DNA of 64,000 nt, taken from the NCBI RefSeq assembly GCF_009770985.1, contig NZ_WSRW01000001.1, forward strand, positions 248,001 to 312,000, in the 5' to 3' direction. The notes under the pieces are model-generated. The model saw only the letters and a list, made by a program, of their open reading frames with translations, was not told the DNA's origin and searched no databases. Below are positions 48,111-56,713 of this stretch, in pieces. Each line of letters begins with the position of its first letter. Within the stretch, counting starts at the first letter, position 1. Position numbers and translations under genes: made by a program. The DNA comes from Mucilaginibacter lacusdianchii (GTDB lineage: Bacteria > Bacteroidota > Bacteroidia > Sphingobacteriales > Sphingobacteriaceae).

Positions 48111-49673
48111 TTACTTGGCAAATGCTACCGAACGGGTTTCGCGGATAACGGTAACTTTAATTTGGCCCGGATAGGTCATTTCCGTTTGAATACGGTTAGA
48201 TATATCGGCAGCCAGAATTTCCGCCTGTGCATCAGTTACTTTTTCACTTTCTACTACCACGCGCAATTCACGACCAGCCTGAATAGCAAAAGTTTTTTCA
48301 ACACCCGGATATGAAAGTGCTAGCTCTTCCAGCTCTTTTAATCGCTTAATATAACTTTCAACCACCTCCCGGCGTGCACCAGGGCGGGCACCGGAGATAG
48401 CATCACAAGCCTGGATAATTGGTGATATCATGGAAGTCATCTCAATCTCATCGTGGTGAGCGCCAATGGCGTTGCACACTTCAGGATGCTCCTTATATTT
48501 TTCGGCCAGTTGCATACCCAAAATAGCGTGCGGCAGTTCTGGGTTATCATCAGGCACTTTACCAATATCGTGCAGTAAGCCGGCACGTTTGGCCAGTTTC
48601 ACGTTTAAGCCCAACTCAGCCGCCATAGTAGCGCAGAAGTTGGCTACTTCGCGTGAGTGCTGTAACAGGTTTTGGCCGTATGATGAACGGTAACGCATAC
48701 GCCCTACCATCCTGATCAGCTCGGGATGCAGACCGTGAATACCTAAGTCGATTACGGTACGCTCACCTATCTCTACAATTTCTTCTTCAATTTGCTTACG
48801 GGTTTTGGCAACCACCTCTTCAATACGGGCCGGGTGAATACGACCATCAGTTACCAGGCGGTGCATAGCCAAACGGGCAATCTCGCGGCGTACCGGGTCA
48901 AAGCCTGATAGGATGATCGCCTCAGGTGTATCGTCTACAATAATCTCGATACCGGTTGCGGCTTCCAACGCGCGGATGTTACGACCTTCGCGACCAATAA
49001 TGCGGCCTTTAATTTCATCATTCTCGATATTGAAGATAGATACGGTATTTTCGATAGCGCTTTCGGTAGCGGTACGTTGTATGGTTTGGATAACCACTTT
49101 TTTGGCTTCTTTAGTAGCGGTAAGCTTAGCCTCGTCCACAATGTCTTTAATTTGCATCATGGCTTTTGTGCGGGCTTCTTCGCGCAGGGTATCTACCAAT
49201 TGGTTTTTAGCTTCTTCGGCTGTTAAACCGGCTATGGCTTCCAACTGCTGTACGTGCTGTTGCTTTAAGTGTTCTACCTCTTCCTGTTTTTTAAGCATCA
49301 ATTCGGTTTGCTTTTCCAGGTTTTTGCGGGTATTATCCAGCTCGCTTTCTTTACGGTTTGCGTTTTCCAGTTTCGAATTAAGCGATTGCTCTTTTTGCTT
49401 TATTGAATTTTCACGCTGACTGATTGCATTATTTTTAGCGTTTACTTCTTGCTCGTGTTCAGCTTTTAATTGCAAAAATCTTTCTTTAGCTTCTAGTTGC
49501 TTGTTCTTCTTCAGAATCTCGGCATTGTTTTCCGCATCTTTAAGTATCTTTTTCGCTTTGTTTTGTGCTGCTATGTCCCGCTCTTTGAATAGTTTATTGA
49601 GCAGGTAACGCCCGACAGCGAAACCGATTATGGCTCCGACCAACAGGCCGATTATCACTTCCAGTATGTTCAT
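48111..49673 (-). CDS. rny: Ribonuclease Y
   Basis: The product has 520 residues from the ATG at 49671-49673 ([20 protein letters not shown]); an upstream reading adds 14 residues without support. Parts in order: an N-terminal membrane anchor (1-25), a long charged coiled coil (about 30-190), a KH RNA-binding domain ([20 protein letters not shown], about 215-275) and an HD phosphohydrolase domain with [10 protein letters not shown] and [12 protein letters not shown]. It initiates mRNA decay at the membrane. The gene begins 18 bp after the T run of the probable 6S RNA. The terminator is at 48053-48082. Confidence 0.95.
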   Translation of the reverse strand: MNILEVIIGLLVGAIIGFAVGRYLLNKLFKERDIAAQNKAKKILKDAENNAEILKKNKQLEAKERFLQLKAEHEQEVNAKNNAISQRENSIKQKEQSLNSKLENANRKESELDNTRKNLEKQTELMLKKQEEVEHLKQQHVQQLEAIAGLTAEEAKNQLVDTLREEARTKAMMQIKDIVDEAKLTATKEAKKVVIQTIQRTATESAIENTVSIFNIENDEIKGRIIGREGRNIRALEAATGIEIIVDDTPEAIILSGFDPVRREIARLAMHRLVTDGRIHPARIEEVVAKTRKQIEEEIVEIGERTVIDLGIHGLHPELIRMVGRMRYRSSYGQNLLQHSREVANFCATMAAELGLNVKLAKRAGLLHDIGKVPDDNPELPHAILGMQLAEKYKEHPEVCNAIGAHHDEIEMTSMISPIIQACDAISGARPGARREVVESYIKRLKELEELALSYPGVEKTFAIQAGRELRVVVESEKVTDAQAEILAADISNRIQTEMTYPGQIKVTVIRETRSVAFAK

Positions 49674-49690
49674 AATTAGTGTATATATAT

Positions 49691-49866
49691 AAAAAAAACC
49701 GCAACTAAATTTCAAGTATCATCATACTAAAAGCAGTTGCTTGTAAGTTATTGTTAGTATTAGGGGTCTAATATACACAAACCTGTGTATAGTGCACACA
49801 CTGTTATAACACCTTACCTGCAAAGCTTTCGGCTTTTCAGTGAAACTCAAAAATTTAACTGCGGCT
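49691..49866 (-). ncRNA. Probable 6S RNA (ssrS-like)
   Basis: On the minus strand the RNA would run from AGCCGCAGTTAAATTT (49866-49851) to AAATTTAGTTGCGGTT (49712-49697). These segments pair over 16 positions with a few G-U wobbles and close a roughly 170-nt RNA. Eight T residues follow the closing helix. Inside are an apical hairpin ATACACA/TGTGTAT and local hairpins around the middle, as expected for the 6S open-bubble shape. The position next to zapA agrees with known gene order near 6S RNA in several phyla. No ORF spans it. The family match is from structure and position only; exact ends need transcript data. Confidence 0.65.
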
Positions 49867-49899
49867 AAATTTCAATTGCTCTGTATTTTTAAAGAACGT

Positions 49900-50193
49900 T
49901 TATTGCTTTGAAAAAAAATCGTTCAGCAGATGATCTAACTGATAAACCTTTTCGGCCACAGTAGTATCTTCTACCGTTACCTTACGTTCTGCTTTTAATG
50001 ATGCAGTTGCATAATGCAACACGCACATCGACAGCAAATCCTGTTTATCTTTTACCGCATAGTTTTCCTGAAACTCCTTAATACGGTCGTTAATTAACTT
50101 GGCTGCCCTTCTTATTAATTCTTCTTCTTCCATGCTTACCTTTAAGGGGTAAACACGGTCAGCAATATTTATTTTTATGGAGATTTCTCCCAT
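49900..50193 (-). CDS. zapA: Cell division protein ZapA
   Basis: The product has 97 residues. The N-terminal globular domain (MGEISIKINIADRVYPLKVS) and C-terminal coiled-coil helix (RRAAKLINDRIKEFQENYAV; YHLDHLLNDF-like end) are those of ZapA, which bundles FtsZ protofilaments at the Z ring. It follows a small coiled-coil gene by 23 bp and precedes the 6S RNA candidate by 33 bp. No SD sequence and no consensus promoter are seen between the two genes, so cotranscription is likely. Confidence 0.9.
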   Translation of the reverse strand: MGEISIKINIADRVYPLKVSMEEEELIRRAAKLINDRIKEFQENYAVKDKQDLLSMCVLHYATASLKAERKVTVEDTTVAEKVYQLDHLLNDFFSKQ

Positions 50194-50216
50194 TTGAGCT
50201 AGTTCACTTTATTGTA

Positions 50217-50507
50217 TTACTTTTTAAGTAACACGATACATTTATCAATTTCCCGCACAAATTCGTTAATTTTTTGCTTGATGTCAAGGCTTTTTTCATT
50301 TGTGTCGGCAAACGACTTGGCTAACTTCAATACCCGAATTTTCTCTTCCAGGTCAGTAGTTTTACCTTTACTTACCTCCAGCGCCGTGTTTAATGATTGA
50401 TTTTCAAGCTTCAACAGGTCGTTTTCTTCCTGCAACGCATTACAGAGTTCTATCAATCGCTCTGTTTTTTCTACTACAAAATTTAATTGCTCGGTTACTG
50501 AAGGCAT
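50217..50507 (-). CDS. Small coiled-coil protein upstream of zapA
   Basis: The product has 96 residues, almost entirely a heptad-patterned coiled coil (VEKTERLIELCNALQEENDL; LENQSLNTALEVSKGKTTDL). It has no membrane segment and no known enzyme motif. Its length, pattern and place next to zapA fit a ZapB-like or division-linked structural role, but sequence alone does not prove this. It is 98 bp downstream of pheT, separated by an AT-rich repeat (50518-50599). I do not recognise a named family. Confidence 0.6.
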   Translation of the reverse strand: MPSVTEQLNFVVEKTERLIELCNALQEENDLLKLENQSLNTALEVSKGKTTDLEEKIRVLKLAKSFADTNEKSLDIKQKINEFVREIDKCIVLLKK

Positions 50508-50517
50508 CGTTTGTTAG

Positions 50518-50599
50518 TTCGAATTTCGAATGTTCAATTTCGAATTTATTTGTGTTAGATAAGTTTCGGATTTCGAATGTTTAGTTTCAAAATCCGAAA
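50518..50599. repeat. Two diverged palindromic repeat copies between pheT and the coiled-coil gene
   Basis: Copy 1 is 50518-50546 and copy 2 is 50565-50593; both start TTCG(A/G)ATTTCGAATGTT, 47 bp apart. In addition TTTCGGATTT (50564-50573) pairs with AAATCCGAAA (50590-50599) as a 10-pair hairpin. On the minus strand this hairpin follows the pheT stop by only 6 bp but lacks a T run, so it looks like an intergenic palindromic repeat rather than a true terminator. Confidence 0.5.
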
Positions 50600-50605
50600 T
50601 CACCT

Positions 50606-53008
50606 CTATTTCCGGATTTCTGCACCGGCTTCTTTGCCAAAATTATAGATTAATTTTTGCATAATGGCATCAATGGCTTTGTCGGTAAGCGTTTTTTCTT
50701 CATCCTGTAATACAAAGCTCAAAGCATATGATTTTTTACCGGCAGGCAGCTTATCACCCTGATACACGTCAAACACGTTTACTTCTTTCAGCAGTTTACG
50801 CTCGGTTTTTTGGGCGATCTGTTTTAACTGACCAAAGCTTACAGCAGTGTCTACCAGCATTGACAAGTCGCGACGTACGGCCGGGAACTTAGATATTTCC
50901 TGGCTCACAATTTTGTTTTTACGTACTAGGTTCAGAATGTTATCGAAATCAAAATCAGCATAAAACACTTCTTTCTCCACTCCGGTGTTTTTCAAAGCAT
51001 CGGCATGTACTGCACCAAATTTCACTAATGATTTGGAACCTCTGAAATTGTATTGTAAACCGTAAGCCAGTTCAGTACTGATTACTTCATCTGTAGTAAA
51101 GTCTTTGATATTTAAACGCTGCAGCAAACCATCTACAATAGCTTTTAAGTTATAAAAAGATACAGATGTGGTTTTCTGGTTCCACTGTTCAGACTGATTG
51201 GCGCCAGTAACGAATAAAGCCACATGCTGATCTTCTATATACTTGCCACCCTCATGCAAATAAGTTTTTCCAAACTCATAAAATTTCAAATCGGCAGCGC
51301 GGCGGTTCTGGTTGTGGGCAATAGCCTCTAATCCAGAATACAGCATGGTTTGGCGCATTATGTCCAAATCACTGCTTAACGGGTTTAAAATTTTAACTGC
51401 ATTATCCAAACTGCCTGAATAAGAAGAGCTCGTTAATGAATTTGACAAAATTTCATTAAAGCCGTTACCTGTTAACAGTTCGGAAATAGCGTTTTGTACG
51501 GTATCCTTTTCTGGCCTAACCGATGTATTTAACGATGCACGGATTTGGGTAGGAATCTCAATATTGTTGTAACCATAAATACGCAGCACCTCTTCAATTA
51601 CATCTACCTCGCGGGTTACATCCACGCGGTAAGGTGGCACACGTAGCGATAAGCCTTCGGCTGTTTCAGCAACCACTTCTATGTCCAGCGCCTGGATGAT
51701 CGATTTAATGGTATCATGACCCAATGCTTTTCCAATCAAACGGTTAACATTGCGGTAAGAAACCTCTACATTAAATGGTTCAACCGGTTGAGGATAGATG
51801 TCTGATATCTCGGAAGAAATTACACCACCGGCCAATTCCCGAATGAGTAACGCTGCACGTTTAAGTGCATATACCGTAATATTAGGATCAATACCACGCT
51901 CGAAACGGAAGGAGGCGTCAGTTTTTAAGCCATGACGTTTGGATGTTTTACGTACGGATACCGGGTTAAAATAAGCACTTTCCAAAAACACGGTTGTAGT
52001 GGTTTCTTTTACGCCCGACGTTGCACCGCCAAACACACCGGCTATACACATCGGCTCGTCGGCGTTACCAATCATTAAATCATCAACTGAAAGCTTGCGT
52101 TCTACTTCATCCAGCGTTATAAACGGTGTACCTTCAGCATACGTTTTCACCAGCACCTGGTTACCTTTTATGGCATCAGCATCAAAAGCATGCAATGGCT
52201 GGCCCAGTTCGTGCAGTACATAATTAGTAACATCCACAATGTTATTAATGGCCCGTACACCAATTACCGCCAAACGCTCTTTTAACCATTGCGGCGAATC
52301 TTGCACCTTTATACCCGATATAGTTAAACTGGCATAACGCGGACAAGCAGCCTGCGCTTCTATTGATACCTGAATAATGCGGCTTTGGTTATCCACAGTG
52401 AAAGCTGATACATCCGGTTTGTTAATAGCAATTTGCAAATAGGCAGCAATATCACGTGCTGTACCTAGGTGTGATGCCGCATCGGCGCGATTAGGGGTTA
52501 AACCTATTTCGAACAGATAGTCGTCATTCAGCTTAAAATATTCTTTAGCCGGAACACCTATTTGTGCATCAATATCTAGTTCCATGATACCGGCGTGCGA
52601 TTCGCCCAAACCAACTTCATCTTCCGAGCAGATCATCCCTTCGGATACCTCGCCCCTAATTTTGGATTTATTGATTTTGAAGGGCTCGCCATGAGTAGGG
52701 TGAACAGTGGTGCCCACTACGGCTACCACTACTTTTTGGCCCGCAGCTACGTTGGGCGCACCGCAAACAATTTGCAAATCTTCAGAACCACCTACATCTA
52801 CTTTGGTTACACGCAGGCGGTCGGCATTAGGGTGTTGCTGAGCGTCTTTCACATAGCCGATTACCAGGCCTTCCAATCCGCCGGGAATAGCCTGTACTTT
52901 TTCCAAACTTTCCACCTCCAGGCCAATGCCGGTTAATATATGCGATAATTCTTCAGGCGTTTTATCAGTTGTAATAAACTCCTTCAGCCAATTGTAAGAA
53001 ATCTTCAT
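50606..53008 (-). CDS. pheT: Phenylalanine--tRNA ligase subunit beta
   Basis: The product has 800 residues from the ATG at 53006-53008 (MKISYNWLKEFI), the bacterial length. Domains in order: B1 with an embedded tRNA-binding fold (GYVKDAQQHPNADRLRVTKV), B3/B4 editing region (NNIVDVTNYVLHELGQPLHA), B5, the catalytic-like module (TSKRHGLKTDASFRFERGID), and the C-terminal anticodon-binding FDX domain (ISKFPAVRRDLSMLVDTAVS). It pairs with PheS, which is not in this window. Promoter candidate at 53027-53055; the following intergenic repeat (50518-50599) has no T run. Confidence 0.97.
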   Translation of the reverse strand: MKISYNWLKEFITTDKTPEELSHILTGIGLEVESLEKVQAIPGGLEGLVIGYVKDAQQHPNADRLRVTKVDVGGSEDLQIVCGAPNVAAGQKVVVAVVGTTVHPTHGEPFKINKSKIRGEVSEGMICSEDEVGLGESHAGIMELDIDAQIGVPAKEYFKLNDDYLFEIGLTPNRADAASHLGTARDIAAYLQIAINKPDVSAFTVDNQSRIIQVSIEAQAACPRYASLTISGIKVQDSPQWLKERLAVIGVRAINNIVDVTNYVLHELGQPLHAFDADAIKGNQVLVKTYAEGTPFITLDEVERKLSVDDLMIGNADEPMCIAGVFGGATSGVKETTTTVFLESAYFNPVSVRKTSKRHGLKTDASFRFERGIDPNITVYALKRAALLIRELAGGVISSEISDIYPQPVEPFNVEVSYRNVNRLIGKALGHDTIKSIIQALDIEVVAETAEGLSLRVPPYRVDVTREVDVIEEVLRIYGYNNIEIPTQIRASLNTSVRPEKDTVQNAISELLTGNGFNEILSNSLTSSSYSGSLDNAVKILNPLSSDLDIMRQTMLYSGLEAIAHNQNRRAADLKFYEFGKTYLHEGGKYIEDQHVALFVTGANQSEQWNQKTTSVSFYNLKAIVDGLLQRLNIKDFTTDEVISTELAYGLQYNFRGSKSLVKFGAVHADALKNTGVEKEVFYADFDFDNILNLVRKNKIVSQEISKFPAVRRDLSMLVDTAVSFGQLKQIAQKTERKLLKEVNVFDVYQGDKLPAGKKSYALSFVLQDEEKTLTDKAIDAIMQKLIYNFGKEAGAEIRK

Positions 53009-53026
53009 TTGTACAGTATAATCGGT

Positions 53027-53055
53027 CAAAGATAAAAATTTTTTATAGCCGCAAC
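53027..53055 (-). promoter_or_regulatory. Candidate promoter of pheT
   Basis: On the minus strand -7 TATCTTTG (53027-53034) matches fully. The -33 position reads GTTG (53052-53055), one mismatch, with a 17-nt spacer. The leader would be only about a dozen nucleotides. Confidence 0.45.
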
Positions 53056-53099
53056 GGCTTACTCATATCGTCATTGCATAATCATTTAAAATTAACATG

Positions 53100-53113
53100 T
53101 CTCAAAAATGAGA
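53100..53113. promoter_or_regulatory. Palindrome, possible TetR operator
   Basis: TCTCA-AAAA-TGAGA is a perfect 5-bp inverted repeat with a 4-nt spacer. It lies 21 bp before the TetR-type start and next to a -7-like box TATAATTG (53123-53130). It may be the regulator's own operator, and it lies between the divergent pheT and tetR genes. Inference from position only. Confidence 0.35.
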
Positions 53114-53134
53114 AACAATGCCTATAATTGCGAC

Positions 53135-53716
53135 ATGGAACCCACACAACAAAAAATTGTTGAGGCAGCAATATTTGTTTTTAACGATGACCTATCGGCA
53201 ACATTAGAAACAGTTGCCGATAGAGCCGGCGTAACCCGCAGAACATTGCACCGGTATTTTAAAGACCGGACTGATTTAATGATCAGTTGCCAGTCGGTAA
53301 TGCAAAAAAGTTGTAAAGAGGCGATGGCAAAAGCCATTAATAGTAGTCAGGATCCGTTAAAGCAGTTGGAGTTAACGCTATACGCCAGCATTGATTGCGG
53401 CAGTAAATACTCATTTTTAAACAAACTGCACCAGCGGCCCGAACACCACCACGCCCACGAGAATAAAGACTGTGCGGAATACGATAACATTACCCAGCAA
53501 TGGTACGGTATAATTGAAAAACTGCAATACCAGCAAATCATTACTCATACTTTAACCAATACCTGGATATTTTTCCTTTTTACGGGTATGGTTAATACAG
53601 CTATTGCCGCCTTAAACTCGGGCAACGTAGCACCCAACGATATTAAAAGGTTTGCGTGGCTATCCTTTAGCCGTAGCATAGGCATTGAGCAAACTGCAGA
53701 AAGCAACGGGCATTAA
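53135..53716 (+). CDS. TetR/AcrR-type transcriptional regulator
   Basis: The product has 193 residues from the ATG at 53135 (MEPTQQKIVEAAIFVFNDDL). The N-terminal three-helix DNA-binding domain is typical: ETVADRAGVTRRTLHRYFKD, then RTDLMISC. The C-terminal ligand-binding part is unlike characterised members, so the inducer is unknown. Rich in His near the middle (HQRPEHHHAHENKD), which might bind metal, but this is speculative. It is 36 bp upstream of a flavoprotein gene on the same strand, probably cotranscribed and controlling it. Confidence 0.85.
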   Translation: MEPTQQKIVEAAIFVFNDDLSATLETVADRAGVTRRTLHRYFKDRTDLMISCQSVMQKSCKEAMAKAINSSQDPLKQLELTLYASIDCGSKYSFLNKLHQRPEHHHAHENKDCAEYDNITQQWYGIIEKLQYQQIITHTLTNTWIFFLFTGMVNTAIAALNSGNVAPNDIKRFAWLSFSRSIGIEQTAESNGH

Positions 53717-53752
53717 ACAACAACAACTTTGTAAAACCTTAAACATATAAAT

Positions 53753-54664
53753 ATGAAAACCGATTTCGATGTGATTATTGTGGGCGGCAGCAACGCAGGT
53801 TTATCTGCAGGCATGAGCTTGGGCCGCAGTTTAAGAGACGTACTGATTATAGACAGCGGCAAACCTTGCAACCGGCAAACACCAGCATCGCATAACTTTA
53901 TTACGCATGACGGCTGGCGGCCAGCCGAAATTCTGGAAGCAGCCCGGCATGAAGTACTGGCCTATCCTACTGTGTCGTTTTTAGAAAGCCGGGTAAATAA
54001 AGCGAGTGGCAGCAATAATGATTTTAATGTAACCCTTGATGACCAGCGACAATTTAAAGCCAAAAAGCTACTATTTGCCACCGGCATAAAAGATTTAATG
54101 CCTGCTATAGACGGCTTTGCAGAGTGTTGGGGTATATCGGCCATACACTGCCCTTACTGCCATGGATACGAATACCGGGGCCAAACAACCGGTGTTTTGA
54201 TGAATGGCGACAACGCAGCAGATTATATAAAACTTATTAGTAACTGGACTAAGGATTTAACTTTATTTACCAACGGCCAAGCCACTATAACAACCGAGCT
54301 CAAAGAAAAAATATGGAGTCGGAACATAAATATTGTTGAAAAAGAAATAGAAGGCCTTATACATGAGCATGGACACATTACTCATATTACATTTAAAGAC
54401 GGAAGCAATCAACCGCTAACCGCTTTATATCACCGCCCGGCTTTCGAACAGCATTGCAGCATTCCAGAACATTTAGGCTGTGCCCTAACCGAACAAGGTT
54501 TTATACAGGTAAACGAGTTAAAGAAAACAACGGTTGCCGGTGTATATGCCGCAGGCGATAATTCAACGCCGATGCGATCGGTAGCCAGCGCTGTAGCGGC
54601 AGGCAATTTTACTGGTGCCATGATTAACCATGAGATGATTAGTGAAGCCGAATGGGCTGCTTAA
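53753..54664 (+). CDS. Thioredoxin-reductase-like FAD/NAD(P) oxidoreductase
   Basis: The product has 303 residues. The N-terminal FAD-binding fingerprint is VIIVGGSNAGLSAGMSLGRS. The redox-active CxxC is C133-P-Y-C136 (IHCPYCHGYEYRG), as in thioredoxin reductases and their low-molecular-weight relatives. The C-terminal FAD motif is VAGVYAAGDNSTPMRS. The NAD(P)-binding glycine loop between them is poorly matched (TTGVLMNGDNAADYI), so the family may be closer to the BacThi/TrxR-like group such as GliT/HlmI-type dithiol oxidases. The substrate is likely a small disulfide or dithiol. Located with a TetR gene; terminator at 54709-54750. Confidence 0.8.
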   Translation: MKTDFDVIIVGGSNAGLSAGMSLGRSLRDVLIIDSGKPCNRQTPASHNFITHDGWRPAEILEAARHEVLAYPTVSFLESRVNKASGSNNDFNVTLDDQRQFKAKKLLFATGIKDLMPAIDGFAECWGISAIHCPYCHGYEYRGQTTGVLMNGDNAADYIKLISNWTKDLTLFTNGQATITTELKEKIWSRNINIVEKEIEGLIHEHGHITHITFKDGSNQPLTALYHRPAFEQHCSIPEHLGCALTEQGFIQVNELKKTTVAGVYAAGDNSTPMRSVASAVAAGNFTGAMINHEMISEAEWAA

Positions 54665-54708
54665 ATAAAGTCCTCGTTATTAACCTTCGGCCGACAAAAA
54701 TCACAGAT

Positions 54709-54750
54709 AAAACGTTCCATCATACCTAAATAAGTAAGATGGAACGTTTT
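54709..54750. terminator. Terminator, likely bidirectional
   Basis: The perfect 13-pair stem AAAACGTTCCATC / GATGGAACGTTTT has a 16-nt loop and T-rich flanks on both sides. It follows the flavoprotein gene (plus) by 45 bp and the small membrane-protein gene (minus) by 45 bp. Confidence 0.75.
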
Positions 54751-54795
54751 TATTTGGGTGAATACTTTGGGTAAGGTACCTGATGCGATTTGCTA

Positions 54796-55002
54796 TCAAG
54801 ATTTAACACATGCCTGCTTTCTTTTATGACGATCAATTATAACCAGTGCAATAACTTGCAATGCCAAGCTTAAACCTATTAAAAAGCCTCTTGCAAAATC
54901 GGGCATAGGCAGATAGCGGTTAACAATTGGTATAAAAGTGATTAGCAACAAACCGATGATAAAATAAGGCATAGCGGCCTTTGGTATAAAAGTACGTTTC
55001 AT
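54796..55002 (-). CDS. Small membrane protein, sigma-linked
   Basis: The product has 68 residues with two predicted membrane helices (MPYFIIGLLLITFIPIVNRY; FARGFLIGLSLALQVIALVI) and a positively charged C-terminus (DRHKRKQACVKS). No family is recognised. It is 2 bp from the end of the preceding gene, third in the sigma-factor unit 56052-54796, which suggests a shared membrane-related job. Confidence 0.6.
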   Translation of the reverse strand: MKRTFIPKAAMPYFIIGLLLITFIPIVNRYLPMPDFARGFLIGLSLALQVIALVIIDRHKRKQACVKS

Positions 55003-55004
55003 AA

Positions 55005-55589
55005 TTATTCTAATTGTTTAGATATGTTTTTGATGCGGTCTTCCAGCGCGTTTAACTTTTTGCCATTCTTTTTAAAATAGTAAGGGCGTACCCAAAGCCA
55101 GATGATTAATAAATAAATTACAGCCCCCATTAAAACCCATATGGAATGACTAGTCAGACGCATAGCAACTTCATACAAGTACAATAACCACCCCACACAG
55201 CAAGGCAGCATAATTAGATATTCCGTGCGCTTGTAATACCGAATCTGATTCTGGCGGGTTTTCTCCACAAACGCCAGCAACTCTTTATTACTGCAATCAT
55301 CAAGCTCATCATAACGTTTCATGGCCTTAACGTTGTCAATAATTATCGCCACGCATGATCCTATAATAAGCAACTCCCCTATCCAGGTAGTTATAAAGCG
55401 GGCATGATAAACCAACATCACGGCAACCATAGAGAGTGCAGTTATAATAGCGCCGATTACAACGAGCCATTTGCGGCGTAACTGTTGGTGCCTGAATTTG
55501 CCGCTCAACTGTTTTATTTCGGCAGCGGTGGGCAAATTATCTGTCTTGGCCGTATGCCACAGGGCTTTTAAATCATCTAAATTGTCCAT
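55005..55589 (-). CDS. Membrane protein of sigma-factor unit, putative regulator
   Basis: The product has 194 residues. A soluble N-terminus (MDNLDDLKALWHTAKTDNLP, about 1-40) precedes about four membrane helices (WLVVIGAIITALSMVAVMLV; IGELLIIGSCVAIIID; YLIMLPCCVGWLLYLYEVAM; SIWVLMGAVIYLLIIWLWV). The gene overlaps the end of the ECF sigma gene by 17 bp, which is the classic place for an anti-sigma factor, yet the N-terminus lacks a clear zinc-binding anti-sigma motif (HxxxCxxC). It may be a divergent anti-sigma factor or a target. Not recognised with certainty. Confidence 0.6.
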   Translation of the reverse strand: MDNLDDLKALWHTAKTDNLPTAAEIKQLSGKFRHQQLRRKWLVVIGAIITALSMVAVMLVYHARFITTWIGELLIIGSCVAIIIDNVKAMKRYDELDDCSNKELLAFVEKTRQNQIRYYKRTEYLIMLPCCVGWLLYLYEVAMRLTSHSIWVLMGAVIYLLIIWLWVRPYYFKKNGKKLNALEDRIKNISKQLE

Positions 55590-56052
55590 GTGCTTTGAAT
55601 TTAAGGGCCAGTTTATCTTTTATGCGATGAACTTTTACGCGTACATTGGCGTGACTTAATCCTACAATTTCGGCAATTTCGGCCTGCGCTAAGTCTTCCA
55701 GAACCAGCGATATAATAATGCGATCTGTTTCCTCCAGTTCGGCAATACATCTATATAAATACTGAAGTTTTTCCTCGGGCGACTCATCCGGCGTTTCCGG
55801 TATTTGATAAGGCAATTCAATTTTTACCATCCGTTGCGATACCTCAATAGCACGCAGGCAATGATTGGTAGCTATACGAAATATCCAGGTGCCGATGGCC
55901 GACTGGTTACGAAACGAAGACAAGTTTTTCCAGACCGATATAAAAGTTTCCTGCACCAAATCTTTAGCCTGATCGGCATCGTTGGTATAGCCCATGCATA
56001 CCCTAAAAATCTGGGGCGCATACTGGTTATATATATCGTCGAAATTTGTCAT
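55573..56052 (-). CDS. RNA polymerase ECF-type sigma factor
   Basis: The product has 159 residues. Region 2 is recognisable from FDDIYNQYAPQIFRVCMGYT and DQAKDLVQETFISVWKNLSS (the core-binding and -10 recognition helices). Region 4 is LEETDRIIISLVLEDLAQAE and IAEIVGLSHANVRVKVHRIK, the -35-binding helix-turn-helix. The length fits ECF sigma-70 factors. It leads a three-gene unit with two membrane proteins, the usual design for a signal-responsive sigma factor. A palindrome ACATT-ACTA-AATGT lies upstream (56104-56117). Confidence 0.9.
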   Translation of the reverse strand: MTNFDDIYNQYAPQIFRVCMGYTNDADQAKDLVQETFISVWKNLSSFRNQSAIGTWIFRIATNHCLRAIEVSQRMVKIELPYQIPETPDESPEEKLQYLYRCIAELEETDRIIISLVLEDLAQAEIAEIVGLSHANVRVKVHRIKDKLALKFKAHGQFR

Positions 56053-56103
56053 GCAATCAGGAATGCCTAACTGGTTTGTTCGTTTTGCCGATTTAGATAC
56101 GGT

Positions 56104-56117
56104 ACATTACTAAATGT
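56104..56117. promoter_or_regulatory. Palindrome upstream of the ECF sigma gene
   Basis: ACATT-ACTA-AATGT is a perfect 5-bp inverted repeat with 4-nt spacing. Directly next to it lies a TATCCTTTG element (minus, 56120-56128), a -7-like box with one extra base. It may overlap the sigma start site. The rest of 56053-56267 is AT-rich with no gene. Confidence 0.3.
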
Positions 56118-56267
56118 TACAAAGGATAATTTTTTCTGCGAAAATCCTGATCTAGTGCTCTATATGTTCTATCCATACCACAAAAATTACAACTATTTAA
56201 ATTTATTATTATATAATTTTCCTATAGATTAATTCAGTACCTTTACAGACATATTATCCCCTTATTA

Positions 56268-56642
56268 ATGCCTCTAAAAGTATTGATTATTGAAGATGAC
56301 CGAGATATAATTGATGTACTGGAATATGTACTGAAAGATGATGGTCATGAGGTATTGGCGTTCACCAACAGTAAAGTTCTGGCTGAAGTTGAGCAAATAC
56401 AGCCCGAGCTTATTTTGCTTGATGAATGGCTGGGCGAAGAACAAAAAGGGAGTGATTTGTGCCGTAAATTAAAATTAAACCCTAGTACTGCCAGTATACC
56501 GGTAATGATGTTATCGGCCGTAAATCCGATTGAATTGATTATGCAGGAAGCCTTGGCCGATGATTACATCAAAAAGCCTTTTGATATTGATGATTTGAGC
56601 AGTAAGGTTAGGCAGTTTGAACAAGACACAAGCCTGAAATAA
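56268..56642 (+). CDS. Single-domain response regulator (receiver only)
   Basis: The product has 124 residues and is only a receiver domain: acidic pocket D10/D11, phospho-acceptor D52 (ILLDEW), a Ser/Thr in VMMLSAVNP and conserved Lys in YIKKPF (about 102-103). There is no output domain, so it acts by protein binding or as a phosphate sink. It is a lone gene; the nearest histidine kinase is at 57804-60260 on the opposite strand and may be its partner. A weak promoter-like TACCTTTA (56238-56245) precedes it. Confidence 0.85.
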   Translation: MPLKVLIIEDDRDIIDVLEYVLKDDGHEVLAFTNSKVLAEVEQIQPELILLDEWLGEEQKGSDLCRKLKLNPSTASIPVMMLSAVNPIELIMQEALADDYIKKPFDIDDLSSKVRQFEQDTSLK

Positions 56643-56713
56643 CTGTCTTTCAATTACTTTTCTAAATATTGGCCCGCGTATTGCTACTCTTTTAAAGAAT
56701 ACAGTACCATATT

